Assembly: GCA_900754715.1 (NCBI GenBank)
Contig: CAAEDX010000045.1
Span: 1 to 19,121 of the forward strand
Source: Erysipelotrichaceae bacterium
Lineage (GTDB): Bacteria; Bacillota_I; Bacilli_A; Erysipelotrichales; Erysipelotrichaceae
DNA: 19,121 nucleotides
Reading direction: 5' to 3'
Under the pieces are notes generated by a model. That model had not been told where the DNA came from, did not search any database, and saw only the letters and a program-made list of their open reading frames with translations. Positions 7,895 through 15,192 of the stretch are shown here, in pieces. The position numbers were made by a program, and so were the translations under genes. Within the stretch, counting starts at the first letter, position 1. Every line of letters starts with the position of its first letter.

Positions 7895-8045
7895 TCATTG
7901 GCTCTCCCGGATCAAAACTTTCACATTATTCACTTTTCTTTCCTCAGTAGTAGTAAGTCCGTAGTCCCCCTCTGCCTCTCCTGCCCGATTTGTCGCATTT
8001 CAGCCACCAAAGGTCGCCAGGCAGCTCACACTCTGACTCCTGCCG
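7895..8045 (-). other. Scraps of mobile-element coding sequence
   Basis: Directly after the IS200 fragment, a 33-codon open frame (8045-7944) ends with RTYYY and TGA. After it comes a GAGGAAA site and a GTG (7933) that opens 12 codons, MNNVKVLIRESQ. This beginning resembles small proteins of integrative elements (possibly DUF3846-like), cut off at the junction with the fic cassette. Both assignments are weak. The stretch is best read as a deletion scar. Confidence 0.25.
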
Positions 8046-8104
8046 TGATATTTGCAATTCCAAGTTGTATGTGATAAAGTATGAATGCCGTTAAGATCAT
8101 TCAT
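8045..8104 (-). pseudogene. tnpA: Truncated IS200-type transposase tnpA (first 20 codons)
   Basis: The ATG at 8104 (GGAGG, 8-nt spacing) gives MNDLNGIHTLSHTTWNCKYH, a typical beginning of IS200-type Y1 transposases, which usually continue IVFAPKYRR. Here the frame runs into unrelated sequence and stops at TGA (8000-8002) after 34 codons. The HUH motif and catalytic Tyr are absent, so it cannot transpose. Confidence 0.75.
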
Positions 8105-8113
8105 TTTAATGGC

Positions 8114-8171
8114 CTCCTTCTGGTCTTTTTCTTGCAGTTGTCGGACCGCAAGTTTAGTTTACCAGAAGGAG
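8114..8171 (-). promoter_or_regulatory. IS200 tnpA leader hairpin that sequesters the ribosome binding site
   Basis: CTCCTTCTGGT (plus 8114-8124) and ACCAGAAGGAG (8161-8171) are perfect 11-bp inverted repeats. Inside them is a second stem, CTTGC/GCAAG (8131-8135, 8148-8152). In the transcript the 3' arm holds the AAGGAG of tnpA, so the folded leader blocks translation, as described for IS200. Confidence 0.65.
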
Positions 8172-8210
8172 TTTTATTTTTAAAGTCTCTTCGCTTAAGC
8201 TTTTCTGAAC

Positions 8211-8229
8211 CCCCCAGACTATCTGGGGG
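8211..8229. repeat. Perfect hairpin, likely IS200 left-end structure
   Basis: CCCCCAGA, loop CTA, TCTGGGGG: an 8-bp GC-rich stem. On the plus strand four T follow, so it can also act as a terminator for transcription running rightwards. In IS200 elements a subterminal hairpin of this kind is recognised by the transposase and also insulates tnpA from outside transcription. Confidence 0.6.
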
Positions 8230-8241
8230 TTTTCGTTAGAC

Positions 8242-8289
8242 AAAAAAGGCTGTCACTTCAGTCACAGCCTGGCGCGTCTGTGGACGCGC
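8242..8289 (-). terminator. Double terminator after rqcP
   Basis: Minus strand: a 7-bp stem GCGCGTC/GACGCGC with a 4-nt loop (8289-8272) starts just after the rqcP stop. A second stem GGCTGT-AC/GT-ACAGCC with one mismatch and loop TGAA (8269-8248) is followed by six T (8247-8242). It ends the pth-mfd-spoVT-rqcP operon. Confidence 0.8.
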
Positions 8290-8292
8290 TTT

Positions 8293-8577
8293 TTATGCTT
8301 GCTCAAGATCCGGCTTTTCGGGTTCGATGCGTTTTTCTTCCAGTACCTCAAACATCAGCGCGGCGTCGCTCTTGGACACTTGCTTTGGTGTCTGCAATAC
8401 TCGCACGCTCAGTTCGCGGTATCCGAAGATCACGCGGATCTCATCGCCCGGCTTGACGTCCGTGCTCGGTTTGGCCACGCGGCCGTTGACATAGACGCGG
8501 TGCTGATCGGCCAGTTCCTTAGATACGGTGCGCCGCTTCAGGATCCGTGCCGTTTTCAGATATTTATCCAATCTCAT
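8293..8577 (-). CDS. rqcP: S4-domain ribosome quality control protein RqcP (YabO/Hsp15 type)
   Basis: The protein has 94 aa. The S4 RNA-binding fold is plain at residues 1-60: MRLDKYLKTARILKRR, then ELADQHRVYVNGR and a KPGDEIRV strand. RqcP binds the large ribosomal subunit with peptidyl-tRNA and works with RqcH to add alanine tails to stalled nascent chains. I chose the ATG at 8577 because it has AGGAG four nt upstream and the canonical N-terminus; the frame is open further upstream, but that part reads as the antisense frame of spoVT. It follows spoVT by 19 nt and is the last gene of the operon. Position after mfd/spoVT is the conserved Firmicutes order. Confidence 0.9.
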   Translation of the reverse strand: MRLDKYLKTARILKRRTVSKELADQHRVYVNGRVAKPSTDVKPGDEIRVIFGYRELSVRVLQTPKQVSKSDAALMFEVLEEKRIEPEKPDLEQA

Positions 8578-8596
8578 GTTTCTCCTGCTTCCTCTC

Positions 8597-9091
8597 TCAG
8601 TGTTCCTGCTGGCGGCTGAGCAATGTCGCAAAGGCCTCAGCCGTGCGGACCTCTTCGCTGACCAGCGCTTTGTTCCCTTCCACGATGACGAACGCGCCGT
8701 ACCAGTCGCCATAGACAGTGACCGGGAAGATCGCGCCTTTATCGCGCATATCGCTGTCCGCATAGATCTTTTCATCACTAAAGCGGACGATGCGGTGCAC
8801 GCCAGCGTGGCGGATGAATGACTCGCTGACCTTCACCTGGTGCTTGTGCAGCCATTCCGCATGCAGAAAAAGAACAGTATGGCCATACGTCTTTTTCAGT
8901 ATATCACACATCAGTTCGATTTCTTCCATATAACGGGAAAAGACATTGTGTTTTTCAATGATGATCCGGTCATCTTCAGTGAAGAACTCAATGGAATCTC
9001 CTTCGCGCAGCTGATACTGACGGCGCATCTCTTTGGGAATGACCAGCCTTCCCAGATCATCCAGCCTTCTGACAATTCCGGTTGCTTTCAT
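8597..9091 (-). CDS. spoVT: Stage V sporulation transcription factor SpoVT
   Basis: The protein has 164 aa, close to the 178 aa of Bacillus subtilis SpoVT. The AbrB/MazE-type swapped-hairpin domain occupies residues 1-50 (MKATGIVRRLDDLGRLVIPK, then REGDSIEFF). The rest is a GAF-like sensor domain (about 55-160). In spore formers SpoVT adjusts sigma-G-dependent gene expression in the forespore. The ATG at 9091 has GGAGG with a 7-nt gap. A sigma-G-like promoter and a perfect hairpin lie in the 69-nt spacer upstream, so spoVT and rqcP can be transcribed separately from mfd. Its presence implies that the organism sporulates or descends from spore formers. Confidence 0.92.
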   Translation of the reverse strand: MKATGIVRRLDDLGRLVIPKEMRRQYQLREGDSIEFFTEDDRIIIEKHNVFSRYMEEIELMCDILKKTYGHTVLFLHAEWLHKHQVKVSESFIRHAGVHRIVRFSDEKIYADSDMRDKGAIFPVTVYGDWYGAFVIVEGNKALVSEEVRTAEAFATLLSRQQEH

Positions 9092-9106
9092 AGACTTCCT
9101 CCATCT

Positions 9107-9128
9107 GGCTGATGCTCCTTCATCAGCC
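9107..9128 (-). promoter_or_regulatory. Perfect hairpin in the spoVT leader
   Basis: The arms GGCTGATG and CATCAGCC (8 bp) enclose a 6-nt loop. In the mRNA the loop reads AAGGAG, an SD-like sequence, just upstream of the real SD of spoVT. No T run follows, so it is not a standard terminator. It may stabilise the 5' end or influence ribosome loading. Confidence 0.4.
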
Positions 9129-9137
9129 CTGCAGGAA

Positions 9138-9167
9138 TAGTATGGTCATTTCATCCGCGTCTATGCA
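9138..9167 (-). promoter_or_regulatory. Sigma-G-type promoter of spoVT
   Basis: Minus strand: TGCATA (9167-9162), a 17-nt spacer, then CATACTA (9144-9138). Both boxes and the spacing fit the forespore sigma-G pattern (GHATR, 17-18 nt, CATnHTA). The -35 overlaps the stop codon of the upstream gene. The expected start is about 40 nt before the spoVT ATG. B. subtilis spoVT is known to be sigma-G dependent. Confidence 0.65.
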
Positions 9168-9493
9168 TGATCCCAGGAGAGGATCAGCTGGATGGCTTCA
9201 CGCAGCTCTTCGCTGAATGGTTCCAGATCAGCCATGGTGATCGCGCCCTCTCTCATCAATGCCACCAAGTTGGGCAGTGCCATGGAACGGCTCATCCTGG
9301 CCTGCACGCCAACGTCATGCTGGTCTTTGCGGATCCGTTCTTCCAATGCCCAGAATTTATCGGAAGCTTTCTGGGGACCGTTGAGCAATTCAAGATATGC
9401 GCAAACCAGCCTCTCCATATATGCTTCCTGCCATCCTGGCAATAATTTCCGAAACAATTTCCAATCTTGTTCACTTATTCTGCCATCACGCAT
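9161..9493 (-). CDS. Conserved-looking small protein of unknown function in the mfd-spoVT interval
   Basis: The protein has 110 aa, is highly charged and predicted helical, with no signal peptide or membrane segment. It starts MRDGRISEQDWKLFRKLLPG at an ATG (9493) with a strong GGAGG and 7-nt spacing, 18 nt after the mfd stop, so it is almost certainly translated as part of the operon. Features include a WQEAYMERL helix, a DKFWALEERIRKD stretch and an acidic C-terminus. I have a vague memory of similar small Firmicutes proteins that carry an unsupported transporter label; nothing here looks like a transporter. Function unknown. Its tail overlaps the -35 box of the spoVT promoter. Confidence 0.75.
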   Translation of the reverse strand: MRDGRISEQDWKLFRKLLPGWQEAYMERLVCAYLELLNGPQKASDKFWALEERIRKDQHDVGVQARMSRSMALPNLVALMREGAITMADLEPFSEELREAIQLILSWDHA

Positions 9494-9511
9494 GCATGCT
9501 CCTCCTTTCGA

Positions 9512-12500
9512 TCAGGCATTGGTCTGAAACTGCGCGCTCTCCATCAATGCTTCAATGGAGATCTCCAGCTGCCTTCTGCTCTTGGGAATGCTCAGGCTCA
9601 CTCTGCCTTCTTTATAGTTCAGACGGATGAGCCGGGAGATCTGATTCATCCGCTCAAACAGCTTGACGCCATCGACATGGTCGCTCCACTCTTTGGTAAA
9701 GATGATGCGCAGCTCACGCGGCGTTTCTTTGAATTCTTCCACATGCGGCTGGGCAGCGAGCAGATCGAGCTGCTTCTTTTCAAATAACAGCCGTACTTCG
9801 TTGGGAAGCTTGCCAAACAAGTCTTTGACTTCATCCATCAAGCGATGCAGCTCCTCTGCTGTATGGATCTTTTCGATCTGCTGGTAAAGTGAGATCTTGT
9901 CCCCGTCTTCCGGGGCAAACTGATCCGGAATATAGGCATCGACCTGCAGGTTGGTGCTGCGCACCGGTGTCTCTTCTTTTTCTTCTTGCTTGAGGCCGCG
10001 GTGGCGGGCGATGGCGTCATGCAGCATCTCCATATACATATCGATGCCCACGCTGTCGATGAATCCTGCCTGCTGCGGGCCAAGCAAGTCTCCGGCGCCT
10101 CTGATGGTCAGATCGCGCATGGCGATCTTGTAGCCGCTGCCCAGCTGCGTGAACTCACGGATCGACTTGAGCCGCTTCATCGCGGTCTCATTGAGCTGCT
10201 TCTGCGGCCGATACATCAGATACGCATAAGCGACACGGCTGCTTCTGCCGACCCGGCCGCGGATCTGATACAGCTGGGAAAGGCCGAAACGATCCGCATC
10301 CTCGATCAAGATCGTATTGGCATTGGGAATGTCGATGCCGGTCTCGATGATCGTCGTGCAGACAAGCACCTGATACTTGTTGGCATTGAATTCCATCATG
10401 ACATCTTCGATATCCTCACGATCCATCTGTCCGTGTGCCACGCCGATGCCGATGTCCGGAAAGGCTTTGCGCAAGTCTCTGGCTACCTGATAGATATCTT
10501 CGATGCGGTTATACAGATAAAACACTTGACCATTGCGCGCCAGCTCCCGCTGGATGATCTCCCGGATCATGTTGAAGTTGCGTTCGATGACATACGTCTG
10601 CACCGGATGGCGGTTGCTCGGCGGCGAATTGAGCTGAGAGAGCGAACGGATGCCCACCAGCGACATCTGCAGCGTGCGCGGGATCGGCGTCGCGCTCAAT
10701 GAAAGCACATCGATGCCGTTCTTCAATTCTTTGATGCGTTCCTTATGTTCCACGCCAAAGCGCTGCTCCTCATCGATGACGAGGAAACCCAGGTCTTTCC
10801 ACTTCATGTCTTTCGAAAGCAGTCGGTGCGTGCCGATGATGATGTCGACCTTGCCCTCTGCCATATCCTGAATGATCTGATCTTGTTCCTTGCGCGGGAC
10901 AAAGCGGTTGATTACCTTGATATTCACCGGATAATCACGGAAACGGTCGATAAAGGTCTTGTAGTGCTGCATGGAAAGGATGGCGGTCGGGCACAGGAAC
11001 GCCACTTGCTTATTGTCCATGACGGCCTTGAAGGCGGCGCGCACGGCCACTTCGGTCTTGCCGAAGCCGACATCGCCGCATAACAGACGATCCATCGGCC
11101 GCGGGCTCTCCATATCGTGCTTGATCTCCTCGACAGCGCGCTGCTGATCCTCGGTCAGCTCGTATTCAAACTGATCTTCAAACTCGCGCTGCAATGGTGT
11201 ATCCGGAGAAAAAGCAAATCCGATGTCTTCGTTGCGCAAGGCGTACAGCTCCACGAGCCGTCCGGCCAGCTCTTCCACTTTTTCACTGACTTTGCGGCGG
11301 GTCTTCTCCCACTCGTTGCTGCCAAGCTTATTGAGCTTGACGCCGACGCCTTCTTTGGAGACGAAGCGGCGGATCAGATGAAACTGTGAAAGCGGCACGA
11401 GCAGCTCATCATTGCCGCGATAGACGATGCGCAGATAATCCTGGTGCTTGCCATCCTCTTTGCGGGTGATGATGCCCATGTAGCGTCCGACGCCATGCTG
11501 GTGATGCACGACATAATCGCCGACATTGAGCTCCATGTAATCTTGCAGGACCGTCGCTTCCTTGAATTTGCTGTGATAACGGACAAATTTCTTTTCCTGC
11601 GGAAACAGCTCCCGGCGCGTATAGACGATGATGTGCTCATTCAGGCATTGAAAGCCTTCCACAAACGGCATATCGCTGACATAGATGCCAGGGCGGTGCC
11701 AGTCGACCATATCTTTCACATAAGCGACTTCTTCATTATTCAGCGCCTCAGTGACGGTCCTGGCATCGTTTTTTTCCACACATAGGACGACCGTATTTTC
11801 TCTGGCCTCTGCTACGATGGTATCGATCTTCTGCTGAAATGGCAGCTCGCTGCTCACCAGCGTGGCGATCTGTGAGCTGATGGGATGATCGATGTTCATG
11901 AACATGCTTACCGAAGTGACCGGATGATGCATCAGCGCCTCGCGTTCTTCGCAGAACAAGGTGAATTTTGGCAGCATCCTTCCCTCTGTGCTCATCTCCT
12001 GCACATAGGTGATGGTCTCTTCCTGAATGCGTTTGATGGCATCGCGCACTTCTTCTTCGCTGGAAAGGATGACACGCGCGTCCGGACAGTAATCACAGAT
12101 GCTGTGATGCTCCCCTAACCAAGCCAAATAAGGATATAGGCGCGCTTCGCCCAGATGCGCGCGCAAGGCCTCCAGATCTTGTTCGATCATCTCGTGCAGT
12201 GTCTCCCGGTTCAGCTCATCCAGTTTCTTTTCCTGCTTGCGCATGGCGCTGGCGGCCTGTTTCTCGATCTCTTCCAGCTGCGCGTCAGTAAGCAGGATAT
12301 CGCTGGCCGGAATGATCCGCGCCTGGCTGACCTGACGGATGGTGCGCTGCGTGGCGACATCGAACAGGCGGATGCTGTCGATGATATTGTCAAAGAATTC
12401 AATGCGCACCGGATGCTCGCTGTTCATGGAATACACATCGATGATGCCGCCGCGCGCCGCGTAGCACAATGGCTGATCGACACGGCTGACCCTGGTATAG

Positions 12501-12961
12501 CCTGATTCCTGCAGACGCCGCTTCAGGCCCTCATAATCAACTTCATCATCGACATGAAGATCGATGCAATGATCACAAAATACCGACGGTGCGGGAAGGA
12601 AGCGGATGAAGGCCGCGGCATTTATGATCAGCACTGCCGGGCCGCCTTCGGTCAGTTTCGCCATCACTTCGATCTGGGCCGCTTTCTGTTCCGGAGAAGA
12701 CGCGATCGCTTCCACGCGCAATGATTCTTCCATGACAAAAAGCAGCGCTTGCTCATGCAAGAGCGGTTCAAGACGCTCCTGCAGGCGCTGTGCCGTGTAG
12801 GTATTGTTTTTCACGACGATCATGGTCTGCGGCTTTTGCTTGAAGGCAGCAGCCAGCAGCAATGCTTCCTCGCTCGCCGAAAGATTGCCCAGGTTGCTTT
12901 CCCCGCGGATCAGTGAACGTACCGCAGGATTGTCAGCCAGCAGCTTCAGCAGCTCATTCAT
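9512..12961 (-). CDS. mfd: Transcription-repair coupling factor Mfd
   Basis: The protein has 1149 aa (family about 1150-1180), so it looks complete. It contains a UvrB-like N-terminal part, the RNA polymerase interacting domain at about 473-550 (LNVGDYVVHHQHGVGRYMG), and RecG-like translocase motifs: Walker A GDVGFGKTEVA near 629, DEEQ box near 729, LSATPIPRTLQ, and QIRGRVGR near 900. The C-terminal TRCF domain follows. Mfd removes RNA polymerase stalled at lesions by translocating on DNA with ATP and recruits UvrA for nucleotide excision repair. The start ATG overlaps the pth stop (ATGA, 12958-12961), with AGGTG upstream, which indicates translational coupling. Confidence 0.97.
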   Translation of the reverse strand: MNELLKLLADNPAVRSLIRGESNLGNLSASEEALLLAAAFKQKPQTMIVVKNNTYTAQRLQERLEPLLHEQALLFVMEESLRVEAIASSPEQKAAQIEVMAKLTEGGPAVLIINAAAFIRFLPAPSVFCDHCIDLHVDDEVDYEGLKRRLQESGYTRVSRVDQPLCYAARGGIIDVYSMNSEHPVRIEFFDNIIDSIRLFDVATQRTIRQVSQARIIPASDILLTDAQLEEIEKQAASAMRKQEKKLDELNRETLHEMIEQDLEALRAHLGEARLYPYLAWLGEHHSICDYCPDARVILSSEEEVRDAIKRIQEETITYVQEMSTEGRMLPKFTLFCEEREALMHHPVTSVSMFMNIDHPISSQIATLVSSELPFQQKIDTIVAEARENTVVLCVEKNDARTVTEALNNEEVAYVKDMVDWHRPGIYVSDMPFVEGFQCLNEHIIVYTRRELFPQEKKFVRYHSKFKEATVLQDYMELNVGDYVVHHQHGVGRYMGIITRKEDGKHQDYLRIVYRGNDELLVPLSQFHLIRRFVSKEGVGVKLNKLGSNEWEKTRRKVSEKVEELAGRLVELYALRNEDIGFAFSPDTPLQREFEDQFEYELTEDQQRAVEEIKHDMESPRPMDRLLCGDVGFGKTEVAVRAAFKAVMDNKQVAFLCPTAILSMQHYKTFIDRFRDYPVNIKVINRFVPRKEQDQIIQDMAEGKVDIIIGTHRLLSKDMKWKDLGFLVIDEEQRFGVEHKERIKELKNGIDVLSLSATPIPRTLQMSLVGIRSLSQLNSPPSNRHPVQTYVIERNFNMIREIIQRELARNGQVFYLYNRIEDIYQVARDLRKAFPDIGIGVAHGQMDREDIEDVMMEFNANKYQVLVCTTIIETGIDIPNANTILIEDADRFGLSQLYQIRGRVGRSSRVAYAYLMYRPQKQLNETAMKRLKSIREFTQLGSGYKIAMRDLTIRGAGDLLGPQQAGFIDSVGIDMYMEMLHDAIARHRGLKQEEKEETPVRSTNLQVDAYIPDQFAPEDGDKISLYQQIEKIHTAEELHRLMDEVKDLFGKLPNEVRLLFEKKQLDLLAAQPHVEEFKETPRELRIIFTKEWSDHVDGVKLFERMNQISRLIRLNYKEGRVSLSIPKSRRQLEISIEALMESAQFQTNA

Positions 12962-13530
12962 TCTTTCACCTGCTTCTTGTTAAACTGATTCATCGTTTCC
13001 GTAAAATCATGGGTCACCGAAAAGATCGCGGCCTTGGCAGCCTCCTGGACAGATTCCATGTAGGCCTCCAGCTCTTCTTTGCGGATCTTGCCCAGCACCC
13101 AGTTTACGGTCGGAATGCGCGGATCCTTATCGATGCCGACACGGATGCGGTCAAATTCCTGTGTACCGATATGCGCGATGATGCTCTTGATGCCATTATG
13201 CCCGCCGGCACTGCCTTTCTGCCGCAAGCGCAGCCGTCCGACTGCCAGGTCCATATCATCATAGATCACCAGCAGATCCTGCGGCTGCAGATGATAGAAG
13301 TCCATGGCGGCGCGTACCGCTTCACCGCTGTTGTTCATATAGGTCTGCGGCTTCATCAGCAGTACGCTTTGTCCGCCGATGTTCACCTTATCCACCAGCG
13401 CCTTGAATTTCTTCTGGCTGATGCTCGCGGATTCCTGACGAGCGATCTCGTCCATGACCTCAAAGCCCGCATTATGTCTTGTTCGTTCATATTCTTTTCC
13501 TGGATTGCCCAATCCGACGATCAGTTTCAT
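12958..13530 (-). CDS. pth: Peptidyl-tRNA hydrolase
   Basis: The protein has 190 aa. It shows the family hallmarks MKLIVGLGNPG at the N-terminus, catalytic H19 in RTRHNAG, KPQTYMNNSGE, D91 in IYDDMDL and GGHNGI. It cleaves the ester bond of peptidyl-tRNA released from ribosomes, recycling tRNA. Two starts are possible. I prefer the ATG at 13530 because GAGGG lies 6 nt before it, whereas the ATG at 13536 directly abuts that GAGGG and adds only Met-Cys. First gene of the operon, overlapping mfd by 4 nt. Confidence 0.96.
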   Translation of the reverse strand: MKLIVGLGNPGKEYERTRHNAGFEVMDEIARQESASISQKKFKALVDKVNIGGQSVLLMKPQTYMNNSGEAVRAAMDFYHLQPQDLLVIYDDMDLAVGRLRLRQKGSAGGHNGIKSIIAHIGTQEFDRIRVGIDKDPRIPTVNWVLGKIRKEELEAYMESVQEAAKAAIFSVTHDFTETMNQFNKKQVKE

Positions 13531-13557
13531 ACACATCCCTCGCTTTTTGCTCTAACT

Positions 13558-13585
13558 ATTATAATGAGAATCGCCCGAAAAGCAA
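13558..13585 (-). promoter_or_regulatory. Promoter of the pth-mfd operon
   Basis: Minus strand: perfect -10 TATAAT (13558-13563), a 16-nt spacer and TTGCTT (13580-13585). It lies about 28 bp before the pth start, in the short gap after the upstream ABC module. Confidence 0.65.
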
Positions 13586-13599
13586 AGCGAAAAATTGCT

Positions 13600-14076
13600 T
13601 CAGCCGATCAAACGAAAGAGCAATGCGCCCGTCAGGATCATCAGGAAGATATATAAATAGATGTTCTGCCGCTCACGAGCGATGAGCTGATGCGCGATGC
13701 CCGCGGTGATCACGGCGCCCAGCGCGATCAGATCATCTTGCAAGGCAGCGTCATGAATGGTGAGCAGCGCGCACGACAGCCTTTCCGCGAACAGCACAAA
13801 AGCGACGATCATGATCTTTTTCACGCATAGTCGGCGCTCTTTGCTGCGTCCGATGCGCAGGACGATCAGCACAGCCGCCTGTCTGTGCGCATATACATAA
13901 TGAAAGATGATCACCGAAAGACAGATATGGAAGAATATGCCGATCAGCAGCTGATAGGCCGTATGACACGCAAAGGTCCTGACGGCCTGAACGCTTTCCA
14001 GATCAAAGAAAAGCAAGGCCATGGTCAGCAGATCCAGCGCCGTCAGCTTCAAGAGCGTCTCACCGAGCGCTTTCAC
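13600..14076 (-). CDS. Small integral membrane protein, fourth gene of the ABC module
   Basis: The protein has about 158 aa with roughly five hydrophobic segments, including the stretches around LLTMALLFFDL, LLIGIFFHICLSVIIFHYVY, IMIVAFVLFAERL and a C-terminal YLYIFLMILTGALLF. I do not recognise the family. The frame is open back to an ATG at 14145, but the best ribosome site (GGGGGA, about 7 nt) serves a GTG at 14076, overlapping the ATPase stop by 17 nt; an ATG at 14091 is also possible. The overlap with the ATPase gene implies coupled translation and a role in the same transporter, such as a third membrane subunit or an immunity-type helper. AgrB-like His/Cys motifs are not seen. Confidence 0.65.
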   Translation of the reverse strand: MKALGETLLKLTALDLLTMALLFFDLESVQAVRTFACHTAYQLLIGIFFHICLSVIIFHYVYAHRQAAVLIVLRIGRSKERRLCVKKIMIVAFVLFAERLSCALLTIHDAALQDDLIALGAVITAGIAHQLIARERQNIYLYIFLMILTGALLFRLIG

Positions 14077-14668
14077 GCAGCTTTCCCCCATCCATGCGGT
14101 ATCGGCTCGTAAAGACAATGTCATCCAATGTATCGTGCGAAGCAATCACCACGCATTTGCCTTCATTGGCCAGCTGCGTGACCAGTTCTCCGAAGCGGCC
14201 CACGCTTTCTTCATCGAGACCGCGGGTCGGCTCATCAAACAAGATCAGGTCTTGCCCTTCCATCACGGCCTGAATGATGCCGGCCTTTTGTCTCATGCCC
14301 ACCGAATATGCTTTCATCTTGCTTTTTTCTTCGAGATCCAGAAAGAAGAATGTGCACAATTTCCGAAGATGCGCCTCATCGACCTGACTTCTGGTCAAAG
14401 ATAACAGATATTTTAAATTTTCTTTCAATGTCCGATTTTCCAAAAAGCCGGGATTTTCGATCAGTGCGCCGATCTTCACGCCATCATCGAGATGGATCGT
14501 CCCTTCATCTTTATCCAGGATATCACAGATGATCTTGAACAAAGTGGATTTTCCACAGCCATTTTGTCCTTTGATATGAATGATCTCTCCTCTGCCTGCA
14601 TGAAGATCCAGATGATCGATCACGCGACGCGAATGAAATGATTTAACTAATCCTTTGATCTCTAACAT
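14060..14668 (-). CDS. ABC transporter ATP-binding protein
   Basis: The protein has 202 aa, near the lower limit for a single ABC ATPase. Walker A is GQNGCGKST (34-42), the signature is the divergent YSVGM (121-125, usual LSGGQ), Walker B with the catalytic Glu is LILFDEPT (141-148, E146), the D-loop is GLDEES, and the switch His is H178 in ASHD. The family energises ABC-2-type exporters or permeases. An atypical signature with Met after G is common in bacteriocin and antibiotic resistance type ATPases. The ATG at 14668 has AGGAGG overlapping the upstream stop. Partners are the two membrane proteins just upstream and the one downstream. Confidence 0.9.
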   Translation of the reverse strand: MLEIKGLVKSFHSRRVIDHLDLHAGRGEIIHIKGQNGCGKSTLFKIICDILDKDEGTIHLDDGVKIGALIENPGFLENRTLKENLKYLLSLTRSQVDEAHLRKLCTFFFLDLEEKSKMKAYSVGMRQKAGIIQAVMEGQDLILFDEPTRGLDEESVGRFGELVTQLANEGKCVVIASHDTLDDIVFTSRYRMDGGKLRESAR

Positions 14669-14678
14669 GTCAAACCTC

Positions 14679-15191
14679 CTATGCGGGAAACAAAGCGGGA
14701 ACAGCCAGATAATGGAAGGCCATATTCACGCAAATGGCGATCATGATCAGCGCTATCCCGCGTTTACGGAAAAACGCGAAAGACACGATCGTGCTTTCGA
14801 TGAAACACATGAACGTATTCAGGACCAGAAATGCTGGAACATAGGCCAGCCATTCGCCCACGATCACGTCATAAAACAAAAACAAGAATAAATTCAGGAT
14901 CAGCTGATAAGTCAGGACCGCGGCCACATTATTGACCAAGATATGATTTTCTGCCTTGTGCGCGCCGATGCGCGGGATGATAAAGCTTCTGATCTCGCCC
15001 AGCGTAGATAATTTTCGATAAAGATAGATCAGGAAGGCATTGTTGCATCCATAACAGATAAAATGCGCATAGATCATGACATTGACCGCATCATTTTTCA
15101 TCCCGCAAAACACCGGGATGCTGCAAAGCAAGAGGACAAAAAAGACCAGATCAGCTTTACCTATGCTGCGAAAGATAAAATTACCATCCAT
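14679..15191 (-). CDS. Membrane protein of the ABC module
   Basis: The protein has 170 aa with about five transmembrane segments (near 12-31, 36-58, 86-111, 113-140, 144-168) and a short charged loop at 60-85. No signature motif is recognised. It starts at an ATG one base after the stop of the larger membrane gene (AGAGG at about 8 nt) and ends inside the ribosome site of the ATPase gene, so the three are translated together. It is most likely a permease half or accessory membrane subunit of an ABC-2-type transporter. Cargo unknown. Confidence 0.7.
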   Translation of the reverse strand: MDGNFIFRSIGKADLVFFVLLLCSIPVFCGMKNDAVNVMIYAHFICYGCNNAFLIYLYRKLSTLGEIRSFIIPRIGAHKAENHILVNNVAAVLTYQLILNLFLFLFYDVIVGEWLAYVPAFLVLNTFMCFIESTIVSFAFFRKRGIALIMIAICVNMAFHYLAVPALFPA

Positions 15192-15192
15192 A

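Larger units (their letters stand above)
8045..8236 (-). mobile_element. IS200/IS605-family element, 5' remnant (left end plus first 20 tnpA codons)
   Basis: In the minus-strand reading direction the remnant has a perfect left-end hairpin (8211-8229), a long leader, a hairpin hiding the ribosome site (8114-8171) and the tnpA start at 8104. This order is known for IS200, where the leader structure and the left end limit transposase expression. The coding match stops abruptly near 8045, so the Y1 catalytic part and right end are gone. The element entered next to the rqcP terminator. The right boundary is approximate. Confidence 0.75.

Noticed and set aside
8578..8778. Longer N-terminus for rqcP
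   Set aside because: The extra codons are antisense-type Arg/Ser-rich sequence overlapping spoVT in another frame. The ATG at 8577 has its own SD and the canonical S4 start.
9986..10702. Plus-strand open frame (238 codons) opposite mfd
   Set aside because: It is antisense to the helicase motifs of mfd and is a by-product of codon bias.
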